Origin: Sipunculus nudus
Taxonomy: Eukaryota; Annelida; Sipuncula; Golfingiida; Sipunculidae
Assembly: GCA_026874595.1 (NCBI GenBank)
Contig: CM049308.1
Location: 13,531,001 to 13,595,000 of the forward strand
DNA length: 64,000 nucleotides
Reading direction: 5' to 3'
The translations under genes and the position numbers were made by a program. The notes under the pieces were generated by a model that saw only the letters and a program-made list of their open reading frames with translations, was not told the origin of the DNA and searched no databases. Shown here piece by piece: positions 36,521 to 48,551 of this stretch (position 1 is the first letter of the stretch; each line of letters begins with the position of its first letter).

Positions 36521-37050
36521 TCAAATATATATATATATATATATATATATAATGTTATATAATGTTTGATCTCCAGCTTGGTTAGGCATGGGATCGATCC
36601 GGGGATTATGTTTAAATGTAAACTTTTAGCGGGTGCGCTGGGTCCAAAAATGATATTGCAGGTATAAAGTATGCATGACTTTTAGATATTAAATATATGC
36701 TGATTGCATATCGACGCACTTTCTAACATCACAAACCTGTCTCCAAAAGAAAAAAAATAGTTATATATTCAGCTAAAAACATGTAGGAAAGGCATTGTGC
36801 GTAGATTCACTTTAAAAAGGGTCCTTTCTTGTGGGGATTATGGTTCTGGTTGTAATTTACTTGGGACGGTGAGGGTTCTTTGGAGATGGCGGTATCATAA
36901 AGCCAGGTTCACATTACGTTTATCAACCGTCGTGTACCGCAGCATTTCTATATGGTATTTTGGTGTGCGGCTCATGCAGGCCTTGATGTTGTCTGTGTTA
37001 TGCCGGGGCTTCCAGTAAGATCTCTGTGCAGGCTTATACGACTCTTTCAG

Positions 37051-37406
37051 AACGGTGGTGTCATCAGAACTTCTTTGATGGTGGCAGGCACCGGGACCTT
37101 TGTTCGTTCAATCCGGTGTCACATCAAACAGTGCAGCGTCTTATAACCGCGCACGATACGTGTCAGGCCGTTCTTTCATCTGATTTGCCATTCACCGTCT
37201 CCCACTGTCTTGGAACCGCTACTGTCTATGAATTGTCGTCGCTGGCTCTCCCGAAAAAGAAACAGGATAAAAAGAACGGGAATCTGAAAGATAGGAGATC
37301 ACTTGATCCTACTGCAAGGAGAGACGCCAGAATTAGCGCTCGTGGCCCCATGTCTGCTGGGGCATCTTTTATCCCGCCAAAACCCTCCGCCGTATACTCA
37401 GCTTGA
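37051..37406 (+). CDS. Candidate terminal coding exon, unknown product
   Basis: An open frame with balanced codon use runs 118 codons from a possible acceptor (CGACTCTTTCAG, ending 37050) to TGA at 37404-37406. AATAAA follows at 37505-37510 in the right place for polyadenylation. The encoded text (…RWCHQNFFDGGRHRDLCS…, then a basic stretch LPKKKQDKKNGNLKDRRS, ending FIPPKPSAVYSA) matches no family I recognise. No partner exon was identified upstream; the frame also continues back to 37026 without an ATG. It lies in a locally GC-richer block (36.8-37.5 kb). It could be a real last exon, a degraded element, or chance. Confidence 0.3.
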
Positions 37407-38229
37407 GAGTCTTACTTTGTCAGTTTGGCGTTAGTCAATACTTAAGTCCGCGTCATCAACCGCGCTTCAACACAGAGGCTAGCTTTGTATTCCGCCGCCA
37501 TATAAATAAAACACCCCTCCTCCAGAATCTCTGTATTTCCACATTAGCCCCAATCATCCGACTGGAATAAATTCACATGGCTGACCTGTTTTCCTGATCG
37601 TGCACTTTTTTTTCTGAATGAACTACGCTAAAAAAAGTTTATGCAGTTTTTATCTTCATGAACAGAGGCTATAGATATAAGAGGTTGCAAATGAAACCTT
37701 ATTTTACTTAAAAACATGTAAAATATTACATTTTTGTTTATCTTATCTTTTTTGTTCTGAATTTATAATAAGAAAATAATTTTTTTTTCAATTTTTATAT
37801 AAACAATATGAAAATCTTTATTTTTTGCCGATTCATCATTTTATCTGAATTAACAATGTTAACTAACACTTTGTTGGATTTCTGGAAACTAGGCCTATAT
37901 GTTGCAGCTCTGGAAAGTACAAGGATTCCCTCTTTTGTTGATGAAATACTATAATTTAATATTGTAAAAAAAAATTCCTGGTCGAAATCATTCCAAGATA
38001 TATCCAAGAAACAAATCCTTATGTTCTAGAGGTAATCTGGATCTCCATAATGTTTTCGTTTAAATGATTCTTTGCCATCGGGAGTTATAGGACAACCTGT
38101 ATATCCCGCGGTATTTATTCACTGGTATTGTAGGGGCCGCCTTTGTTCTCTGAGACAGAGCTGACATGTGAAGCAACCATTCAGCTAGTGAATCGTGACT
38201 CATATTTATCATAAATTTTTATTTTACAA

Positions 38230-38418
38230 ACGCAGTCGCGGATCGGGGGGGGGGGGGGTTAAGGGTCGAGAAATCCCCCCCCCCCCCCCCTCTCAACCAC
38301 CAACTTTTTTTAGACCAATTTTAAACCATTACAGGTAAATTTCTCGAATATTCACACAATGACACCCATTGACCCCCCCCCCCCCCCCCCGCAAAAGAAT
38401 CGTGGATCCACGCCTGCA
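38230..38418. repeat. G-run/C-run hairpin element
   Basis: CGCAGTCGCGGATC, about 13 G, 14 bases, about 15 C, later another C run, then GTGGATCCACGCCTGC. The outer GCGGATC / GGATCCACGC words are roughly inverted, so the whole may be a short palindromic element. Related pairs are at 44409-44447, 44622-44716, 45849-45900 and 57755-57980. Confidence 0.55.
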
Positions 38419-38419
38419 A

Positions 38420-39770
38420 CGCTTACGTACAGCTAGCCTGACACGTACGGACTCGATCGATTCATCTCTGATGGAGTCCGACCGTCCAGCGGAGAGTTCA
38501 CCCTGCGGTACTAAGTTGAAGGGCCTTTAACACGAAACACCAGTGCTTGTTGTGCGATGGAGTAGCAATCTTGAATTCATATACAGAATTAAATTTAAGT
38601 TGTATCAAATTATATCAATATATCACCTTATGAGCGCCTGTACGACAGATCTTTTTTTTTTTTTTTTCATTTGAACTCGCGGAGTCCTGTTTTTGCAATC
38701 CTTCCATGCGGGAGTTGTATGTATGCCCGACGGAGACGAAGCAAGTGCCCGTACTTTCTTACATACTGATCATTCAGCAAAAGTTTTGGTCCCAACGGAG
38801 TCTAAGCTTCTGAATCAATGATAATATGTGGGGGTTGTTTGATTTCCTAACGCTATATACACAAGGCAAATACGTGTCTGAGGGTTTGCATGGATCCGTG
38901 CAAACTTGCATAGTGTATAAACTCTCCCCGCCAGAGGCTGCAGCACTTGACACTTATTTACTTTGTCAGCGCTGCAGACGTAGCAAACGTCAATTTTGAT
39001 CAGGATCCTGGTGGAGGTTATGTGCGATCTCTGACTGCTTTTTAGTTTTATTGATTGAGACCTTTTAGTTGAATGGAAAGTTTCGCATGCTTTGCGCTGT
39101 GCACTGCGTGTCGTAGATTAGTGCTTTATTATGCATGCCTGGCCTTTGCAACGTAGTCAATCTTTTGTTACCTATGCTGCCATGTACTGTTTCTATCGGG
39201 TATAGGTACCATGCGTATGCATGTCACGCGAATCAGGGCAGTGCGTTTTTGCGATATTCAAGACAGCCAAGCTCAGACGTGAATTAACTGGGAACCTTGT
39301 ACCCCTGAAGCAGAGCATTTGAAACAAATGGTCGTAAATTAAACCCGTTAATTACAAACCAGTTCATGCAAGTTTAACGTTGATGAATCTGGAGTAATTA
39401 GATGGCAAAAGTGATAATTTGGTTGGGAAAGTGTGAGTGAGCGGATTGAAAGGTCGAGGTTGTCCGTGACCCGAGTTTTGTTGGACTAAATACGAAACGA
39501 ATTCGACATTAAATCAGGCAAGAGCGGACGATGGCCCGTGCTGGCGCCGTACTGGCCGACGCCGATGTTTTAACCTCTTCCCAGTTATCAATTACTCGGC
39601 CAGCTTCCCCACGAATATTGTTGTCTGAAATATGTAATCGTGCATTTTAGTGTTTTGTCTTTTATCGATATATTTGTCAGTTTTTTTTTTTCGATGAGTC
39701 AGCGTTTATGCAGCCGGGTTGTGGTCACGGGGTATAATTACGCTTTCAGCCAAAATATATGAAGGAGCCT
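38420..39770. other. CpG-richer non-coding block
   Basis: Less AT-rich than its surroundings and without obvious repeats, except a block at about 38455-38525 that resembles 42745-42820 (ATGGAGTCCGA...GGAGAGTT...CCCT). Could contain regulatory sequence or unrecognised exons; no open frame is convincing. Confidence 0.35.
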
Positions 39771-40235
39771 AACGTCTTTTAACAAAATATAATCCCTTGA
39801 AACTTTTATATAAAAGTAGGCCAGATAACGTCGATCCCATCACACATAGGCTGCTCATTTTGTTTATATCCACGTGTTCATAACGTGGTGGGCCCGCAAA
39901 AATATCCAAACACATTCAAGAAGAACATCTGGCTAGAGGTCAGATAATCAAGTTTTGCAAAGGGCGTTTTGTGACTAATGTCCTTTCGAATTCCACACAT
40001 TATGCAACCAAATACCTTAGGTTATAAATATTTTTTTCCCGTTTGTCAACATTTTTGTGTTTATTTACTGCTTGTAAAAGCTCACACATCCGTCACAGAT
40101 GCGTCAACAGAACATCTCTTAACGGGAATTACCTATATATAGAGTTCATTAATATTTAAGCAGAGTATGCCAGAAATATCACAAATTCTATAGAAAAGGT
40201 GGGTGAATAATGTACCTGTTGTTTTAATACGACAC
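39770..40235 (+). repeat. Dispersed repeat family R1, copy D
   Basis: The longest well-preserved copy: ATAATCCCTTGAAACTTTTA, AGTAGGCCAGATAACG, TTCATAACGTGGTGGGCCC, AAACACATTCAAGAAGAAC, AAGTTTTGCAAAGGGCGTTT, ACCTTAGGTTATAAAT, and a tail with AGTATGCCAGAAATATCACA. Confidence 0.8.
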
Positions 40236-40456
40236 ATTGTATACATTTAGTAAATGTCCATCAATGAAAGTTTTATTCTTATAGGCCTACCACGCCTTTA
40301 AACTGCATGGTTTAAAAAAAGTTCATGGTATATATTTAGTCCGCATACGTAGGCTGCAACCACACGCCACCGAGGGAATTCCGCACTCGGTTTATGTTCG
40401 CACATACCAATCACACTGTAAATATCTGTTTTTTTTTTTTTGTTTTTTTTTTTTTC

Positions 40457-41200
40457 AGCTCAGCTGACTGTAAGTCATCTTAGCTATATAGCGATCACTC
40501 TTTGTCCGTCCGTCCGTCCGTTCACAGTTCACAACTCGTAACCATTAGACCTAGAAACTTCTAACTTTACATCCAGGGAGGTCCTAGACAAATCTTCTTT
40601 TAACCTGAAATTAGGTCATGGTGACCTATATTCTGCGATCTATGGGCCGAAAACATGATTTTGAGCACCCAGACAGTCGGACAAGGCACAAATTGTATAT
40701 CCATTAGGTCTAAAATCTTCTAACGTACAACATTCTGGGAGGTCCTTGACAAATGTTATTTGAAACATGAAATTAGGACACTGTGACCTATATTCTGTGA
40801 CCTACGGACCGAAAACATGATTTAAACACCCATACTGTCAGATGGGGTACAAATTGATTCCTTCTTCTAACGCAACATCCAGGGAGGTTAAAGGCAAATC
40901 TCTTTGGAAATCCAAATAAGGTCATGGTGACCTAATTTGAGCACCCAGACAGACAGGGGACAAACTGTGTCTATTTTCCTTAGAACCTTCTATTGTAAAA
41001 TCCAGGGACATCCTTGGCATGTTTCCTTTGAATCCTGAAATCCTTTGAATCCTTTGATACATGTCAAAATATAAAATAAATAAAAAAAAATTCCGTCCGT
41101 TTTACAATGGCTATTCTCACAGACGATATATAACATTCATAAAAGAAATGAGCACCCAGTCAAATTCAGCTGAGCGTCATGGCCCATGGGGCACTTGTTT
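40457..41200 (-). repeat. GTCCGTCC dispersed repeat, opposite orientation, with internal tandem units
   Basis: Begins TTCAGCTCAGCTGACTGTAA and TTTGTCCGTCCGTCCGTCCG, then three or four degenerate units each containing ATCCAGGGAGGTCCT..., GAAATTAGGTCATGGTGACC and GGGCCGAAAACATGATTT. It ends TTCAGCTGAGCGTCATGGCC + CATGGGGCACTTG. A second, isolated copy of that end word is at 43575-43605. Confidence 0.75.
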
Positions 41201-42299
41201 TGTTTTCCATTTAATTGATATAAATGTCCTTTCTGCTACTAATATTTGACACAAGCAAATTAGCACTTAGTTTAATTGTATTTTTCTCATGTTGCTCATT
41301 GATCGTAAGGTCAATCAGCCGAAATACAGGATTCTTTTTGATCCTGTAAATTTTGAAATATTGCATTTCCCCCCTCAAATTTAACGCACATTTCAACCAA
41401 GCTCTCGATCGAGTTCGAAACCTGATGGCATTCAACTTTAACTTAATTGACAAAATCTACGGAAATATCTAGGATTTTTATGAACCTCGTCCCTCTTGCA
41501 GTATTTCATATTCCCCCCTCATATCTGATAACCAATTCTTTCGAACAAATTCTCGGAAGAGTCTGAATACTGGTGACCTTTGACCTTGATCTTTTACGTC
41601 GTCTGTGGAAATCTAGCATTTTTGGAAACCATTATAACTTCTGAAGTACTGCATCTTTCCCCTCATATTTGATACACTAACTGTTTCAACGAAGTATTTG
41701 AAGGAATTCAAACACTGGTGACCTCGATTTTCAATGTCATTATATGGTATTACTTTCAAAGTACATGTATTGTATATTTTCCCTTAAACTTGGGGTCCAC
41801 GGGAGGGAGGGGGATGGCGATTGCAAAAACATGCAATTCTTATCTAGTTATTGATTTAAAACTGCTTTTCGCTTAGGGTATCACAAAATGCAATGATTAT
41901 AATAAGTTGGGATGGATATTAAGAAAAAGGAAAATCTCTATTTTTTCCCCCTCATGAAATATCAAGAGCGATGAAAGGGGCGGATTAAGAGAGGGCACAG
42001 GGGAGCCCTTTTCTGCATTAAAATATCAGGGAAACAAAACGATGCACATTTAATATTGAAAAACAGTTAACTGGCATCACCGACACATTTGTTGATCTAT
42101 ACCAGGGTGGTGAGCACCCCCTGTTCATGATTTCTCTATCCGTCCCTGGGTACGGTTAATTTCAGCGCTTGCCATGGTATAATATATGTGCCTTTTACTG
42201 AATAACTTGTGATCGATTGTTAACACGTGGTGGTACTTGTTCACAAATGATCGAAACTGGCATGCAAGCTGTCAATATTTGTTTCATCTTGTTCATTCT

Positions 42300-43000
42300 A
42301 TGACAAAACTGTCTGCACTCCATGGCAGTCTCAGGGCGGTCGTGAATTCACGGGGAGTGAAACCAAACGACTTGTGCAAATAGCCACGTCTGACCTGGCG
42401 TTCATTGAACCTCTTTTATACATTATCAACCCCTATAAGAAAGCCAGTCTATTCAACTTCCGTCTCCCACTTTACCGTACTGATGGGATTCACATGTAAC
42501 AAGCAAAGCATGGGTTCATTTGAATTGCCTTTGCTCCTCGAGGCAGCCTTTCAGGGTCACTCGAGCTAAACGTCACTGGCACGGGTTCTTGGGAATTGCT
42601 TCGTGCATGTGATGAATCATACCTGATCATCTCGAATCCGCACTAAACGATCACGTAATGTGTGAACGACCGTGCTGTATTGACAAAGAGATGAGGGTGG
42701 ACAATTTGCGGCAAAATGCACTGCGCCGGATGCCCCGAACATTCAGACTCAATTCAGGAATGGAGTCCGAACACCTGAGGGGGAGAGTTTCCCCTCTGAT
42801 TCGACAAAACCCCGAACTGGAATCGCATATAAATTAAAAGGGGGATCTATGTAAATTACCTAAAAATGTCCGCTAGATAGTGTTCCCCATGACGTGGCCC
42901 AATAATAGCCACTCATGAGCCTTCCCAGCATGCCTTGCCAGGCTGTTTACACAAACAAGAGCCGATGGAGGTATAAGTTATCTGGTTTTCTTTAGAGTAA
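42300..43000. promoter_or_regulatory. Candidate promoter with ZNF143/Staf-like site
   Basis: TCCCAGCATGCCTTGC at 42923-42938 matches the conserved core of the Staf/ZNF143 element (TCCCAG-ATGC--YGC, from memory) at nearly every position. Nearby are CATGACGTGG and a CpG-richer, apparently non-repetitive 700 bp. About 25 bases further on, GATGGAG|GTATAAGT could be the donor of a 5' exon. The plus-strand gene at 45.1 kb is a possible target. No transcription start is proven. Confidence 0.35.
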
Positions 43001-43986
43001 GTATTCATACATACTGAACATTAAGTTACAATTTATATCTTAACTAAGGCAACACATTTAACTGTTTTATGCGTAGGCCTAATACATATAGGGGTTGTTG
43101 CATGTCCTCACGCTTAACGCCAAATATTGTGGCCTTAACCACTTTGGTCAGATCTGATCAAGCTTTAGAGGGTAAACTCTCCACCTTAGGGGCTGTAACG
43201 CAAACATGAGAGTAAAATTAAATCAAATCTGTTTGCGTTACAGGCCTGTAGCTATGCGCTGGATTATAGGGGACTTAACATCCAAGCTGGATTGACTAAA
43301 ATGTATATCTGATGTGCTCCTGAATTCTGGATTTGTCCATTGTAACGTACGCCCCTGTTTTTATCGTTAAAAAAATGGTTTTGTTTATTATACACACATA
43401 CATAAGCAAAGATAAAGAAAGTAACGAGATCAGACAGGAGAAGTTCCCACAAGCTTTATACACAAAATACTAAGTATACGTCTTATGGATTCAACTTAAT
43501 TTGAATGTTCAACCCTTGTGCTCTTTCAGTTCTACAGGCCTAAGCTGGTGTTAGGTCTGGTATCACAAGTTGACAGCTGAGCGTCGCGATCCATGGGTCA
43601 CTTCTTTTTCGTTTATAATCCTGATTTTTTTTTACAAATATAGAACGGTTTAATGTATACCAATTTCATCCTGGATTGTAATATTACCCCCCCCCCCCCC
43701 ATCCTCCCTCTTTCTGTCTCTATCTATACACAAATTCCATTTGGCTGGTTCGCCGACCTCCATCTTTCCTTGTTGTGTACTAAATGCATTGCCGTGTATT
43801 AGGATACAGGAACCAGTCCCACCACGGAGAACAGCTGGATCGGTTTCTTCTTTATACCAAAACTATGAAGATAAATAAATATTCGTTTTCTTAAAACTGA
43901 ATAGAAAGATCCTCTACCATTTGTTCAGTCCTATATAGATATCCACATTTACTAACAGTCCGCATACCCAATCTTTTCCCGTTCAC

Positions 43987-44062
<76 letters not shown>
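43987..44062. repeat. (CT)n microsatellite
   Basis: Nearly pure CT repeat with one interruption. Other CT/GA tracts are at 48522-48548, 49407-49443 and 60858-60924. Confidence 0.97.
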
Positions 44063-44064
<2 letters not shown>

Positions 44065-45132
44065 ACACACGCATCCACAGCGCCTTTTCTTTCAAAATTA
44101 GAAAACAAACTCGAATCTCATTGATTGATCAGGGCCGAAGAACCACCAGAAAAAGCGGTATACAGTCAGTTGTTAATGTGCAGTTTTCTCGGTGACTTAA
44201 GTATCATAAAGCCATCATTCAAGCAGTGTAGAACCCAATGAATTACAACGCTTTATTTGCGGTTCTGTAGTAGGTTTTAGGAAAAGAACGGGTCCAACCC
44301 AGGAGGATTTATGACTAATCCAAAGTTGTCCCCAGGTCCGGGAAGGGAGGTGGAGGGGGTTCGCAAAAAAATGGTTTGAACCCCTTAAAAAGGATTGCGG
44401 CAGGTGATGGGGGGGGGGGGGGGGGGGGAGTGCCCCCCCCCCCCCACCCTTCCCTCGGCCCGCTTCAATGTGGCTTAGTGAATGTGCTGTTATTGATGTT
44501 ATTGAGAATAAGTGGGCATATTATAGAGTTCAGCGTTTTCTTTTTTTTCTGAAGTGTATATCGTACAACTGCTCCCTGCATGTGCTCGCATCGATTTCTA
44601 TTCAAAAGTAGATGAAGCAGATGGGGGGGGGGGGCTTGGGGGGGCTTCAGAGCCGAGACATTTTTTAAAGGGTTTCAAATTTTTGCAGCCTGTAACACCC
44701 CCCCCCCCCCCCCCCGGCCACACACACACACACACACACACAACCTTTCGGACCTGGGGACATTTTTTTTGGTATTATCAATGGTCCTCCTGCGTTAGAA
44801 CCCTTCTTTTCCAAAATCCTGGATCTGCCCCCGCCACTTCGACTCGACATTCCTCTGATAACGACCAAACCAAATGGCATGGCGTACTTTTAACGGTGAT
44901 CAGGCGAGAGCCGGTGCCGGCTCCCGAGGGACTTCATTATGGCAGGGGGTAACAATTGTTGTCATACACGCAAACCTGGCGCCGTAATGTCATACCTGAA
45001 GGAAATTGTTAATTGACCCCTGGCTGAGCCCCGTGGCCCGAACATTAAGCCAGGTATTGTCGTGATTAGCTGAATTCAGGTGCACCTTGTCGTATGTGAC
45101 GCGTTGATCAGCTTTTTCTTGTTATGTTTACA

Positions 45133-45287
45133 GACCTGCCGGCACCGCTGATTGCTACTAGCTACCGGTGTACACCAACACATTGAAGGTAAAACCTGCT
45201 ACGGCTGACGGTCCCTCCCCCATACAGAGCACTGCACCCTGTGACCCGGCTACCTGGAGACCACGGTGCGATATTACAGAAGCAAAT
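45133..45287 (+). other. 5' UTR part of the unnamed plus-strand gene
   Basis: GTTATGTTTACAG at 45120-45132 is a plausible acceptor, after which the coding frame has a TAG at 45159-45161 and no ATG in any frame until 45288. This fits a non-coding start of the first coding exon. The upstream non-coding exon was not identified. Confidence 0.45.
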
Positions 45288-45751
45288 ATGGCGGCGAACT
45301 GTATGGGTTCTTTTGGCGCATATAAACTAGCATGGAGTCGCCATGCCCAGCAAAAAGAACAAGCTTCGCTCCAACCGGCAGAGCCAGCACAGGAAACGGT
45401 GTGGGTTACCAAACGATATATTCCAACTGATCTTCGAGTAACGGCACCTGTGCCCCGCCATAAACTTTTGGCGCCTAATGTGAAGGACACGGCGGCACCT
45501 GCCGGACACTGGGTGCCTGTGGGCGAGGCGCCGTTAGGTGCTTTTTCGAGGGATCACGAAGAAGAGAGAATTTATGCGTCACAGCCCAGCACCCGTTGTG
45601 AAGAGTGGTCCACCCTCCGACAGATGCTGCCATCTCGCGGCAGACCGTGGTCCGACAGCCCGCCCAACTGGGGGTCAGGTTTCGGGGGCGCCCCATCCAT
45701 GATCCCCGTCAAACAACGCCGCTTTCCTCATATCAACAGCCCTATGACCAG
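45288..45751 (+). CDS. Unnamed 170-residue protein, coding exon 1 (possible microtubule-inner protein)
   Basis: Starts at ATG in context CAAATATGG, the first ATG after an in-frame TAG, and stays open for 154 codons. It ends at donor AG|GTGGGT (45752) in phase 2. The open frame appears to begin earlier at a GTG, but that is not a start here. The protein opens M-A-A-N-C-M-G-S-F-G-A-Y-K-L and has no signal peptide or membrane segment. It is rich in Pro, Arg, Trp and Ala, with blocks VWVTKRYIPTDLRV, GHWVPVGEAPLGAF, CEEWSTLRQMLPSRGRPWSD and FGGAPSMIPVKQRRFPHINS. Short proteins with scattered Trp/Pro/Arg/Tyr blocks are typical of axonemal microtubule-inner proteins, and the junction motif SPMTRY recalls the SPLSRY end of SPMIP10/TEX43 (from memory, unverified). 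Function is therefore an inference; the gene structure is well supported. Confidence 0.7.
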
Positions 45752-46211
45752 GTGGGTTGCTTGACTGTTTCAAAATACAACTGTAAAGGAGGAAAGATTG
45801 AAAACGACTGAGATGTTTACACACCCATACCAGTTGCTCATTCCGGTAGGTGGGGGGGGGGGGGGGGATTAGACCATCTGGCTTCGACCCCCCCCCCCCT
45901 CCCTTTTTAGTATCTTTGATCCTCCCCTGGATACACGCACCCACGCACCGCAGTAAATCATTGTGTTAATATATGTTGTCCAGGTATGTGTGTATATATA
46001 TTTGTATTTGTAAATTGCCATATGACACCATTTTAGTTTTTACTTCCGCTGCTATAAGAATACTGTTATGTGAATGAAAACTTGGTTTTACATTAGTGCA
46101 AAACCAGAATGCTTTCTTTATCAGTCTATAATTCTAGTTGTATGTAGATCTCTTAAAACTGACACACTTAAAGGCCACAGATGTGCTATAAAAATTATTT
46201 TTATTTTCCAG

Positions 46212-46260
46212 ATACGTAGACGCTATGCATTTGACCAACAGGCTGTTCAAACTTCATTGA
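46212..46260 (+). CDS. Unnamed 170-residue protein, coding exon 2 (C-terminus)
   Basis: Follows acceptor TTATTTTCCAG (46201-46211). With the AG left by exon 1 it reads R-Y-V-D-A-M-H-L-T-N-R-L-F-K-L-H-stop, ending TGA at 46258-46260. The tail is amphipathic and basic. The 460-base intron has consensus ends. The 3' UTR is about 940 bases, with AATAAA at 47196-47201 and a GT-rich element about 35 bases later. A different frame through this exon (46074-46316) is a shadow. Confidence 0.65.
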
Positions 46261-47195
46261 TCCTCCAACACGACGCTGGAAAGCAGTATAGTCATCATTT
46301 AAAACCACATTTTTAAGGAATTTAAAGGTTTACTCTAAATCTTAACTAAAACCAGTTAAAATTTTACCGATTTGAACGGATAAACCAGACAGAAATGACA
46401 TCATGATGAAATGAAATCTAATTGTTCGGTTGTCGGCGTCAGAGAATGCTGTTTTACCTGTGACGTCATTGTGGTAACTTTGTTTTAACCAAGGTTAACA
46501 TGTACATGTAGTTGGTTCAGGAATGTAGTTGATAGGATTAACCTCGTTTTGAGGCTCTGCTTAAGTGTACCATGAGTGTGAAAAATGGACAAGTCCGATT
46601 AACCATTGGTATTTTGAAAACTTTAGGTCTTGAGATAACCAGTGACATCATATTATAAATTTAGGGTTAACTTGTGACGTCATTGAGCTTAGAAAGAATC
46701 CTTATGTATCATAAATATTATCAGTTCGTTTATTTCACGAGACATTTTTTCATGTGGACTTATATGGCAATATCCAGCACTGTTAAGGAATCAAATTTAC
46801 ATCTGTTTGTGGCATGTACAACAACGTTTTTACTTTTTATTCGTGCCGTCCCGAAGTATTATACATTTTTTACGGCGTTGTAACGCCTGTATCGTCATCT
46901 GTGATACACATTCAGTATTATTTCAGACTGTGATGGCCTCATTATCAGTATTTAATATCGTGCCCTGTTGATTGAATGGGATTCATATAAAAAGTATTAT
47001 AAAGAACTTTATCATTATCATGATCAGTATAGTTGATGTAATTTTTTTTCCTCATTTAAGTTACCTATTCAGTATTAGCCCGACAGGCGTATTTAGATAT
47101 TATCTTGTACATTAGGTTTAGTCTGTTTTATCAAAATATATATTTATGTACCACTGCATACTGTGAGAATGGGTTTCTTTGATTTTTTATGCTCA

Positions 47196-47250
47196 AATAA
47201 AATACATGTATATACAGATTGACTTTCTTTTCATAGTGTTTGTGTTTTAT
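47196..47250 (+). terminator. Poly(A) signal and downstream GT-rich element
   Basis: AATAAA at 47196-47201 is followed by AGTGTTTGTGTTTTATTC at about 47236-47253. It fits the plus-strand gene ending at 46260. Confidence 0.55.
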
Positions 47251-48517
47251 TCTTCTTGTCCTCCTGTTCAGGGCCAGAACATTCCTTTAACCTGTTCTCT
47301 TTGGCGTGTGAACGTTGTATTAATAGACGTGATGATAAACTGATCCATAAGGTATCCACATGGCCATTATAGGATAGGCTATAAGTATAAATAGGCAGCT
47401 TTGCCTACAAAAGGACGGGCCCTCCACGATATCCATATTACTGCAGTATATAGAAAAATAATGATACATACAAATGTTAGTTCCTCGGAGTATCCCCCAT
47501 TGGAACAGCTTATTCAGATAAAGGTTTTGTTGTTGGTCTGTAGATGTGAAAATGTAAAGCAAAATTTTCATTTTTACAAAAAAAATGCATCTCCCACTTG
47601 GAAGTAAGTGTGAATTTTTCCTTTTTAATTTAAGAAAATAATTAATTATCAAATGACTCTTTGTTAAAAAAAAATGGCCCATAACTCCATTAGATAAAAT
47701 TTGATAAAAAAGGAAACCGATTTTCCATCATATTTACTCTTTAGGAAGCATTTTATTCCGATAGTTTGTGAGAAATATCCCCCTGAAGATGGTGTAATTG
47801 ACTGAATTATTTTAGAAAGTTTTGAGAGAATGGTCAAAACTTGCAAGGGTAATTTTGTCCTAATTAGCTGAATGATATGGTAATTGAAGTCACAATTATA
47901 TACATGAATCCATATTATTATCTGTTTTTGTTCCCTACCTCGAATATTTTTAACAATTTATCATGTATAAAATGATTATAACTAAATCTGTCATGTCTGC
48001 AAGTGTCAAATTTGAGGCGGAGTATTATGTGCATGGAGACAGTGGCGAAACCAATATAAATACAGCAACAATTTTAAGGAAAATTTGTTCCATGCCAAAA
48101 AAATTTATCTGGTTTTTAAATTCAGTGTTGTAAAAAGACATATTTTCCTTTATAATTCTAGAAAATATAAGATTTTTTTATATCTGTGTATTATAACCCA
48201 CAAATCAAAGCAATTTCACCTGTCAAAACCTAGATCCATTGGGTAAAACTATTTTAACTGATAGGAACCAAATATTTCAAAGGTACATATTATGCAAATT
48301 ATGCATCATTACTTGAAGGAATTAAATTTAAGTAATTATGGGCCAACAATTTATTTGCTTTTAAAAGATATAGATTCGCTCAAGTAAAGGCTTTTGATCT
48401 GAACATCCCGGGGGGGGGGGGGGGGGGTAAAGAGGGGAATGTAGAAGTAAACGTAGACGAAACAGGTAAAGTTAAACTAGCATATGTGAGTGGCGATGGA
48501 GGCCATGCAGAGTTCAA

Positions 48518-48551
<34 letters not shown>

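Noticed and set aside
44554-44952. 132-codon plus-strand frame with Gly, Pro and His-Thr runs
   Set aside because: Made of poly(G), poly(C) and (CA)n tracts; not a protein-coding pattern.
45158-45490. Minus-strand 110-codon frame opposite the 45-kb gene
   Set aside because: Shadow of the plus-strand exon, which has start, donor and continuation.
47320-47682. 120-codon minus-strand frame
   Set aside because: AT-driven, no motif, overlaps a molluscan-type repeat fragment.
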